This document shows, in pieces, positions 58,442 to 64,000 of a DNA stretch of 64,000 bases. Position numbers and translations under genes: made by a program. This DNA is from JAKRSE01 sp943369295 (GTDB lineage Bacteria > Armatimonadota > Fimbriimonadia > Fimbriimonadales > Fimbriimonadaceae): contig CALRMU020000002.1 in NCBI GenBank assembly GCA_943369295.1, positions 806,001 through 870,000 on the forward strand. The letters run 5' to 3'. Under the pieces are notes generated by a model, which made no database searches, had not been told where the DNA came from, and saw only the letters and a list, made by a program, of their open reading frames with translations. The first letter of the stretch is position 1. Each line of letters begins with the position of its first letter.

Positions 58442-59506
58442 GTGTCTATTCTCGGCGACCAATCTTTACTGCCTCCAGAAATCGAGGTTCCACCCGTCAT
58501 CAAGCTAAGCCAGGCCGAGAGGCACAAGCACTTGGAGGAGGCGATTGTCAGCCTCTACCGATGGTACGTGGCCAAAAGCCAGTCGGATCGAAACTGGAAC
58601 CCCGACCTCACCATTAAGTGGGGCGAAATGCGCCAAGACCACAGCGATGAGGTTCACCAGACCATTGAAGGTTTTTACGCCGTTGAGCAGTACGTACCGG
58701 ATTACACCAGCCACCTTTTGAACAAGATCCGGCAGAGCCACGGCCGATCGCACTTTCAGCTGCGATGGGGAAGTGAAGAGCAGAAGCACATGGAGCTTTG
58801 GCGAAACGCCATGCTTTGGGGAGGCCGACGCAGCGCCAAGTGGGTTCACGAATACGGCGAAGAGCTGAGAAACGAAGAGTGGCGCCTGCCCTGGGATGAC
58901 CCCCTTCACATGCTGATGTACACAGTGTTTCAGGAAAGAGCCACCCAGGTGAACTATCTGAACCTGGGCATCATTGCTAAAGGCAAAGGCTATGGCGGAG
59001 AGGCAGCAGCCGACCCCGTTTTAGAGCACGCATGCAAGCTGATTGCAGCCGACGAAGCCGCCCATTATCACTTTTTCTTAGAGTGCGCGCGCATGCACCT
59101 CTATTTCTTCCCGCTGCAGTCGCTGGAAGCCTTGGCCAACGTTCTTCGGCACTTTGCCATGCCAGCGGGCAATATCATTCCGGACTTTAACAAGTTCAGC
59201 GAAACTGTGATGCGAATCGGGGTCTACGGCCCTCGAAACTTTAGCCGAGATGTGGCGAAGGTGGCCTTGAGTCAGCTTGGTCTGGATAGCCTGAGGCTGG
59301 TGGAAGAGGGAATTAGACGTTCGCGTTTGATTCCAAATGAAGAGGGATTGTTCAGGACTGGTGCCATCTTCGAGACTCTGAGGTACCAGGAAGTAGAGAA
59401 GAAGGTGAAGGCTCTGTTTGGCCGACTGAAGGATTACAACATCATGTCGGGTCGGCAGGATGTGGAGCCATTGGCTGAGCCGGACTGGTCGAGCGGGTCT
59501 GCTTGA
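58442..59506 (+). CDS. Acyl-ACP desaturase (soluble diiron type)
   Basis: 354 residues from GTG. A ferritin-like diiron desaturase that puts a double bond into acyl chains on acyl carrier protein. Iron ligands fit Glu in TIEGFYAVEQY, E-x2-H in SEEQKHMELW, Glu in VFQERATQVNY, and E-x2-H in ADEAAHYHFF. This is the plant-plastid/mycobacterial DesA-like family, not the membrane type. It needs ferredoxin, which is not encoded nearby. It is divergent from the small gene at 58038-58373. Confidence 0.9.
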   Translation: MSILGDQSLLPPEIEVPPVIKLSQAERHKHLEEAIVSLYRWYVAKSQSDRNWNPDLTIKWGEMRQDHSDEVHQTIEGFYAVEQYVPDYTSHLLNKIRQSHGRSHFQLRWGSEEQKHMELWRNAMLWGGRRSAKWVHEYGEELRNEEWRLPWDDPLHMLMYTVFQERATQVNYLNLGIIAKGKGYGGEAAADPVLEHACKLIAADEAAHYHFFLECARMHLYFFPLQSLEALANVLRHFAMPAGNIIPDFNKFSETVMRIGVYGPRNFSRDVAKVALSQLGLDSLRLVEEGIRRSRLIPNEEGLFRTGAIFETLRYQEVEKKVKALFGRLKDYNIMSGRQDVEPLAEPDWSSGSA

Positions 59507-59530
59507 ATATGGTTTCGTAGTCGATTTAGT

Positions 59531-59549
59531 CACGGCTCACGGAGCCGTG
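59531..59549. repeat. CACGGCTC-ACG-GAGCCGTG hairpin
   Basis: Perfect 8-bp stem, followed by GCACC. The outer CACG/CGTG and the flank match the CACGACC class, but the arms are otherwise different. Confidence 0.75.
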
Positions 59550-59581
59550 GCACCTTCCCTTAATGCTTTGGTGTTGGGTGT

Positions 59582-59600
59582 CACTGGTCCCCGACCAGTG
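59582..59600. repeat. CACTGGTC-CCC-GACCAGTG hairpin
   Basis: Perfect 8-bp stem. Compared with CACTGGC...GCCAGTG both arms changed together and pairing is kept, a compensated variant of that class. Confidence 0.75.
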
Positions 59601-59664
59601 CTGTATCGACTCTGGCCAATTTTGGGAGGCGGCATCCACATTCTATATCAAGATCAATGGTTTG

Positions 59665-59706
59665 GTGCCCCGGTCTGGCAGCGAGGAACGAGCTGAAGGC
59701 CGGGAA
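59665..59706. repeat. 42-bp repeat, inverted copy of 25329-25370
   Basis: See 25329-25370. Here the loop reads GAGGAACGA (59683-59691) and the element starts GTGCCCCGG. Confidence 0.85.
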
Positions 59707-59788
59707 CGAACAATCTTTGCCCAGCGAGAATAAAGTCAGCAGGCAAAAGTTAGCTAGTCACGAGCGAAAACCGCCGGAAGGAAATCAG

Positions 59789-59813
59789 CCCCTCCCAAGA
59801 GTTTTGGGAGGGG
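59789..59813 (-). terminator. Hairpin at the 3' side of the ankyrin gene
   Basis: CCCCTCCCAA pairs perfectly with TTGGGAGGGG around GAGTT. No T run follows on the minus strand, so it may be a 3'-end stabiliser rather than an intrinsic terminator. Confidence 0.5.
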
Positions 59814-59840
59814 TGGGCTCTATTGATTCGGCACTGGCGG

Positions 59841-61067
59841 TCAACCCCGAACCAATTGCAGAGCAGCTGGGTTCACCCAGTCCTGATCCTGGAACCCCTC
59901 TCCCCACTCAGCCGCAGTCACATCTCTAAACTCGTGCAGAGTTTCATCCTCAACAAACCTCAGCTCTTTGCGAAGTGAGGCTCGGATGGAAGCATCTGCC
60001 CCATGCTGTAGAAGCAGTTTCGCGAAACGTTCGTGCCCCTTAACCCCAACCCGATAGGGTTGAGAAACCACCGTTCCAAACAGAGCAGTGTGGCCGCCAA
60101 AACCATCCTCATCCATTGCCGCCTTACCATTCGCCTCAGCCCCTTTGGCTAGAAGCCACTCGGCAATTTCGAAATCGTCAAAATCGACCGCCATATGAAG
60201 CAGAGTTCCTCCGGCAAGGGGTGTTCCGTGAAGAGCGTAGGTGGGGTCTTCGCTGCAGCCAAGCTCCAAGGGAAAGATTTCGCGGTGGCTAAAGGTGCGG
60301 CCAAGAAGCTTGGGATCCTGGGAAAGATGCTCCTCCAGCAAGTCGATTCGCCCCCGGTGCAGAGCCATAGGGGGAGTCTCTGGCACAGTCAGCCCCTGCT
60401 TGATCAAGAGTTCAAGGCAGGCGTGCTTGCCAGTGGCGTTTCTGGAATAGGTTTGAAGAACTGCACCGGCTGCCTCGACGAGATCGTACTCTCCACCGAT
60501 ATTGAGTAGCAGTGCAAGACCCTGAGGGTTTAGGGTCTCACACGGGCCGAGGAGTGCCTTAGGGTCTGGGCGAGCCCCCTGATCAAACAGCATCTTAGCT
60601 GTCTCGATTTTCCCCTGCAGGCAGGCTCTCTCAAAAGCATGCTGAAGATCTTGTGCTCCCAAGGAGGCCAGCATTAGACACATTTCTTTATGGCCAAGGT
60701 TGGCGGCATAAGCCATGGGTGAACCCCAGTTCGAGGGGCGAATTCGAACACTTTCAACCAAAAGGTGGGGGTGCTTTTTGATCAAGGCCCTCAAGCCTTC
60801 AATGTCATTCTTCCAAATAGCTTCGACTGTGCTGCAGCACTCGACAAGGCGATTCCAGTTTGAGGCGCCGTAGCTCTTTGCCAAAACCCATTGAGCATCT
60901 GAAAGCTTTGGCTCGCCATTGGCTGCCTTTGCGGAAAGGGCCTTGGCGAATTCGGCAATGGCCTCTGGATCGCCCTTCCTAAAGGCCTTGAGAAGATCCT
61001 TTGCCTGGTTTCGAAGCTGATCCAGATTCGGTCGGACCGGCAGGCTGCGCTCAAAGGTGTTATTCAT
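59841..61067 (-). CDS. Ankyrin-repeat protein
   Basis: 408 residues, no signal peptide. A first helical part (1-90) resembles the region that often precedes ankyrin repeats in such proteins (LRNQAKDLLKAFRKGDPEAIAEF... LSDAQWVLAKSYGASNW). Ankyrin units follow: AYAANLGHKEMCLMLASLGA, AFERACLQGKIETAKMLFDQGA, LLHMAVDFDDFEIAEWLLAKGAEANGK and ERFAKLLLQHGADASIRA. It is probably a cytosolic protein-binding scaffold. GAGGAAG precedes the ATG. Confidence 0.88.
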   Translation of the reverse strand: MNNTFERSLPVRPNLDQLRNQAKDLLKAFRKGDPEAIAEFAKALSAKAANGEPKLSDAQWVLAKSYGASNWNRLVECCSTVEAIWKNDIEGLRALIKKHPHLLVESVRIRPSNWGSPMAYAANLGHKEMCLMLASLGAQDLQHAFERACLQGKIETAKMLFDQGARPDPKALLGPCETLNPQGLALLLNIGGEYDLVEAAGAVLQTYSRNATGKHACLELLIKQGLTVPETPPMALHRGRIDLLEEHLSQDPKLLGRTFSHREIFPLELGCSEDPTYALHGTPLAGGTLLHMAVDFDDFEIAEWLLAKGAEANGKAAMDEDGFGGHTALFGTVVSQPYRVGVKGHERFAKLLLQHGADASIRASLRKELRFVEDETLHEFRDVTAAEWGEGFQDQDWVNPAALQLVRG

Positions 61068-61505
61068 TTCGTACTTCCTCTTGTCTTTGCCCGTGTCCGC
61101 TGAATCGAGCCGAAGGAAGTTCGAAAGAACTTGCTCTGGATGTCTGGTTGAGTCAGGTGAACTCAGTTCTTCCCGCGGACGGGGCGCGACCTGCTCGCCC
61201 TTGCACCTTACCGTAGTCTTTAGTGATCGGTCAAGAGGAGGTTGGTCCAGTGTGATCCCTTAGCGCAACGCAGGACAATTCTCAGCCTCTGGCAATGAAC
61301 AATTTGTATTCAAAAACACTGTAACTGGGACTAGGTGCACCGTTGTTTGAACTTGACTTGTCTAGATTGAAGTATATTGTCTAAATTGCGATTCGGCGAA
61401 GATCAGGCTCGGAAGGAGCTTATCTTTGGCTTGATGCAGGGCTGATTTTTGCAGCTTTGCATATCACTGCAAGAGTTTGGGCGCCTGGCGTCCTTGTTGA
61501 TTTGA
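61068..61505. promoter_or_regulatory. Intergenic region upstream of the GntR/LacI-type regulator
   Basis: About 440 bases between divergent genes. No gene seen. The regulator-side half is A/T-rich and carries the promoter and repeated site at 61353-61387, about 120 bases before the start codon. Confidence 0.5.
61353..61387 (+). promoter_or_regulatory. Promoter with two TTGTCTA sites
   Basis: TTGACT (61353-61358), 16 bases, TATTGT (61375-61380) make a possible promoter. Overlapping it are TTGTCTAGATT (61358-61368) and TTGTCTAAATT (61377-61387), 10 of 11 identical and 19 bases apart, so on nearly the same helix face. This suits an autoregulatory operator. Confidence 0.55.
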
Positions 61506-62711
61506 ATGAAAAGCACTCTCTCGGAGAAGGCGCAGGCAGCTGATGCATCTCGAACACCGGCCGTCAAGCGGGCTATCGATTACATCCAGCTGAACATAGC
61601 CTCCGGCAAGTTCAGTCGTGGCACCAAGCTGCCATCCGAGCACGAGCTGACTGATCAGACCGGCCTGAGCAGGGGCACGATTCGCAAGGCAATCGAGTGC
61701 CTTATAGACTCGGGCGACCTGAAACGCAAGCCCTCATCTCGACCCATTGTTACAGGTCGGCCCCCAAAGACTTCTCGTTCAACAGCCAACGAGATTCATG
61801 TTTGGATCACCCAGCCCATTGCCAACCCCGTCACCCTGCAGTTTCTGCAAGGCGTATCGACAGGCTTGATGGGAACCCAGTTTCGAACGGTAGTTCGTGA
61901 ACCCTTGAAGTTTCTGCGTGATCACGTTGGCGAGGAGGAAAGAGAGTTTCTAGAGAACCTTTTGGAGTCTCCTCAAGCTGCCGGGGCGATTTTAGAGCGC
62001 GACCCCTTTGCCAAAAATGACGATCTTTTTGAAAAGCTTCTGGCCCAGGGGCGTCACTTGGTCTTCGTGGATATTTCTGCCCCAGATGGCTTAAATGCAG
62101 ATCATGTGGGGACCAGCAATGTCTCTGCTTCCAGAAAGGCGGCCAACTATCTGATCACAAAAGGACATCAAGACGTCTGGTTCGTCACTGACTCGGATGT
62201 TGCCATGTCTAGCCTTTCGCGCATTGACGGGTACTGGCGAGCCCTTTCTCAAGCTGGACTGAAGGAAAAAGGGAAGGTGATCGTCGCCACTTCATTACCC
62301 GCGGTGAGATCGACAAACCTTTCGCCAGGAGGCACATTTGTGCCGCACCTCAAGTACAGTCCCAGCTTTGATGATCTTGGCAAAAGAGTGGTGGAATCTC
62401 TTCTGGAGCTGCCTAAACTGCCCTCAGCCATCATGGTCAATTGTGATGCTTTGGCCTTTTGGGTTTTGGCTTACCTTCAAGGGGCTTCGATCAAGGTGCC
62501 AGAACAGGTGGCTGTTATTGGGTTCGATTGGATCGCTAGATGGGAGGACCCCAAGATCGACGTCTTGACGACTATGTCTCAAGACTTTGAAGGATTTGGG
62601 CTCCACGCCGCCGACCTTCTCTTAGACAGGCTGACTTCTTCTCGAGCCTTTTCGCCAAGGCATGTTCTTTTAGATGCTCCACTTGTCCTGCGTTCATCTA
62701 CAGGCAGTTGA
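61506..62711 (+). CDS. GntR/LacI-type (AraR-like) transcriptional regulator
   Basis: 401 residues. The N-terminal GntR winged helix (about 20-85) is FSRGTKLPSEHELTDQTGLSRGTIRKAIECLIDSGDL. The C-terminal periplasmic-binding-type domain of LacI/GalR kind (about 95-400) has DHVGTSNVSASRKAANYLITKGHQDVWFV, AIMVNCDALAFWVLAYLQ and VAVIGFDWIARWE. This AraR-like plan senses a sugar or similar ligand. No sugar gene is next to it; the downstream gene is a pseudopilin whose upstream region holds one more TTGTCTA. Confidence 0.9.
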   Translation: MKSTLSEKAQAADASRTPAVKRAIDYIQLNIASGKFSRGTKLPSEHELTDQTGLSRGTIRKAIECLIDSGDLKRKPSSRPIVTGRPPKTSRSTANEIHVWITQPIANPVTLQFLQGVSTGLMGTQFRTVVREPLKFLRDHVGEEEREFLENLLESPQAAGAILERDPFAKNDDLFEKLLAQGRHLVFVDISAPDGLNADHVGTSNVSASRKAANYLITKGHQDVWFVTDSDVAMSSLSRIDGYWRALSQAGLKEKGKVIVATSLPAVRSTNLSPGGTFVPHLKYSPSFDDLGKRVVESLLELPKLPSAIMVNCDALAFWVLAYLQGASIKVPEQVAVIGFDWIARWEDPKIDVLTTMSQDFEGFGLHAADLLLDRLTSSRAFSPRHVLLDAPLVLRSSTGS

Positions 62712-63021
62712 TTCTCGTCAAGGACGAATGATGGATAGAACTGGCTGTCATCATCGCGTAATCTGAATTGTATATTTTTGTGCAAATTGTCTATTTGTTG
62801 ATCAAAAAAGTGAACACTTTTTCTGGAAAAGAGTTCCAAAAAACAAACAATTGCTGTATAGTGTGGTTCAAGTGAAGTACAACGTTGTCCTCCAAAGGGT
62901 GTCAGGCTAAGGCTCCCTAAAGAAGCATCTGAGTACATGCACCGGTCTCTTCGGGGGCTCTCGTCGGACATCTAGGGCAGCCTGCCTTGGAACTTTTGAC
63001 CACGGTCGCAAAGTACAGCCT
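62712..63021 (+). promoter_or_regulatory. Leader of the last pseudopilin gene
   Basis: 310 bases. TTGTCTATTTG at 62787-62797 repeats the site found before the regulator gene. TATAGT at 62857-62862, preceded by TG, is a likely -10 box. The mRNA leader would then be about 150 bases with a C/G-rich stretch (62940-62990). Confidence 0.45.
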
Positions 63022-63936
63022 ATGCATACCTCTTTTGATCATTCATCTAGAACGCGGAAATCCGCCTTCACTCTCATTGAACTGCTCGTCGTTATCGCAA
63101 TCATTGCGATCCTCGCCGCAATCCTCTTCCCCGTCTTTGCTCAGGCCAAAACAGCAGCGAAGAAGACATCAAGCTTGTCTGGAACCAAGCAGTTGGCTTT
63201 GGGCGCAACGATTTATGCCACTGACTACGACGACATCTTTCCCTTTGACAGAGGTGGAGACCCCGGCAACACCTACTATGGCGAAACTTACGTCAACGGA
63301 GCTATGGATCCGAATGCTCCTGTCAACTGGGCCAGAGGAATTCACCCTTACGTTCGAAACTTTGGAATTTACGGTGATGCCGTGGCAGTCGATACGGACA
63401 CAACCAATGGCTGGGGCTGCTTTGATCCCAGTTCAGTTGGTGGGCGCGCCACGCAGTTCTGCGGCAGCAAGGCCTTTAATGCTCTCGCTCAGAACAAGTC
63501 TGTGACAGCCATGCCTGAGCCTGCCGGTACGATTATCATCAGCGACAAGACTCAGAAGACGAAAGTTTCCCAGTCCGTTCCTCAATGGAACTTCTTTTCA
63601 GACGCTAGCTGTCCAGGCGTCATTGGAAAACCAACTCCCAACCGATGCCCAACAGGAACTGACGGGCCCACGACTCACATGAACTTTACACTTGGCGCCA
63701 ACTTCGGCTATGCCGATGGCCACGCCAAATACGCTAAGAAGTCCGCTATTAAGTACAGCAACTTCGGATGGACCGGTCTTTGTCGATCCTTGGGGCAGAG
63801 GCGACCACCGAACGTTCCTGCCGGTGGCTCGGACGCTACTGTAACGACTTTGACGGGTGTTCCCAATCCCTTCATCGCAGGCACTGGCTGGACTTACGAC
63901 AACTGGAACGTGATCTGCGAAGGCTCAGCCTTCTAA
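63022..63936 (+). CDS. Pseudopilin-like secreted protein (DUF1559-like)
   Basis: 304 residues. The leader MHTSFDHSSRTRKSA is cut before F16 (FTLIELLVV, Glu at +5), then a hydrophobic helix ends AILFPVFAQAKTAAKKTSS. The globular part has four or five cysteines and the family closing segment GANFGYADGHAKYAKKS, followed by about 55 further residues. It is a paralogue of the 14957-15622 protein: the helix and the following 20 residues are nearly the same. It could be a minor pilin or surface protein. The GntR/LacI-type regulator upstream may control it. Confidence 0.9.
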   Translation: MHTSFDHSSRTRKSAFTLIELLVVIAIIAILAAILFPVFAQAKTAAKKTSSLSGTKQLALGATIYATDYDDIFPFDRGGDPGNTYYGETYVNGAMDPNAPVNWARGIHPYVRNFGIYGDAVAVDTDTTNGWGCFDPSSVGGRATQFCGSKAFNALAQNKSVTAMPEPAGTIIISDKTQKTKVSQSVPQWNFFSDASCPGVIGKPTPNRCPTGTDGPTTHMNFTLGANFGYADGHAKYAKKSAIKYSNFGWTGLCRSLGQRRPPNVPAGGSDATVTTLTGVPNPFIAGTGWTYDNWNVICEGSAF

Positions 63937-64000
63937 GCCACAAGTCATCAAGAAGGGGCGGTCTGCTCGCGGCCGTCTCTTCTCCTCCCCTTTAAGATTG
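63937..64000. other. End of window after the pseudopilin gene
   Basis: Contains AAGGGG (63953-63958) and CCCCTTT (63987-63993) that can pair around a G/C-rich interior, a possible weak terminator. The window ends before anything else can be judged. Confidence 0.3.

Larger units (their letters stand above)
59507..59840. other. Intergenic repeat field between convergent genes
   Basis: 334 bases without a gene, holding hairpins at 59531-59549, 59582-59600, 59665-59706 and 59789-59813, each from a different class. Confidence 0.7.

Noticed and set aside
1..64000. tRNA, rRNA, CRISPR array or prophage/insertion-sequence genes
   Set aside because: I looked for T-loop motifs, spaced direct repeats and transposase or integrase motifs on both strands and found none. 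The evenly patterned hairpins are not CRISPR repeats because they lack regular spacers.

Overview
The window reads as a piece of a diderm bacterial chromosome, most likely Armatimonadota of the Fimbriimonadia type. This is inferred from several things seen in the sequence. Three secreted proteins start with prepilin N-termini, two of them of the FTLIELLVVIAIIAILAAIL kind followed by a DGHAK-type C-terminal stretch, a style very common in that phylum. There is also a PEP-CTERM protein, lipoproteins, an S8 protease pair, Gfo/Idh/MocA and DUF1080 proteins, and intergenic space full of palindromes. No rRNA, tRNA, CRISPR array, transposase or prophage gene was found.

Layout. 1-9.6 kb: deoC, a 1 kb repeat field, sod, a DinB-like protein, a TPR protein, two paralogous secreted subtilisins and an M20 dipeptidase. 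9.7-14.9 kb: a tightly overlapping operon for a BMP-type nucleoside ABC importer (lipoprotein, ATPase, two permeases) that ends in a tandem two-domain PTPS/QueD protein. 15-18.6 kb: two pseudopilin-like proteins, a FlgM-like anti-sigma factor and an L,D-transpeptidase. 18.7-31.2 kb: cysS; a stress block (dps, a GSP17M-like protein, a three-BON protein); dxs with a MarR regulator; a small four-Cys protein; a GNAT enzyme; RNase E/G with a long leader. 32.5-38.1 kb: miaB divergent from an operon VKOR-DsbA fusion / mnmA / two small membrane proteins / an AI-2E-type permease. 38.3-44 kb: a small orphan gene with a structured leader, a 1000-residue BTAD-NB-ARC-TPR regulator, a globin, DUF1080 and VOC proteins. 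44.1-51.6 kb: a secreted unknown, a TAT-exported oxidoreductase, a locus with two small paralogous proteins and a nucleotidyltransferase remnant, a cupin, and a GT4 fusion. 51.8-64 kb: HD-GYP, an Mrr-type nuclease, a beta-lactamase-like hydrolase, a PEP-CTERM protein, a membrane-anchored ADP-ribosylglycohydrolase, an acyl-ACP desaturase, an ankyrin protein, a GntR/LacI-type regulator and a pseudopilin.

The most unusual structure is non-coding. Nearly every gene-poor interval carries short hairpins built on a few fixed plans. One plan is a 10-nt arm, a 9-nt loop AGCNNNCTG (or its complement), and a 10-nt arm. Another is a roughly 12-nt arm, a 9-nt loop GAGGNACGA (or its complement), and a 12-nt arm. 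A third is CACTGGC-NNN-GCCAGTG. The loops are conserved while the stems differ and stay paired, and most hairpins abut a GTGCC/GGCAC box. Other points of interest are the PTPS fusion whose first domain has lost its catalytic residues, and the decayed nucleotidyltransferase / small-protein locus at 47.1-48.3 kb.
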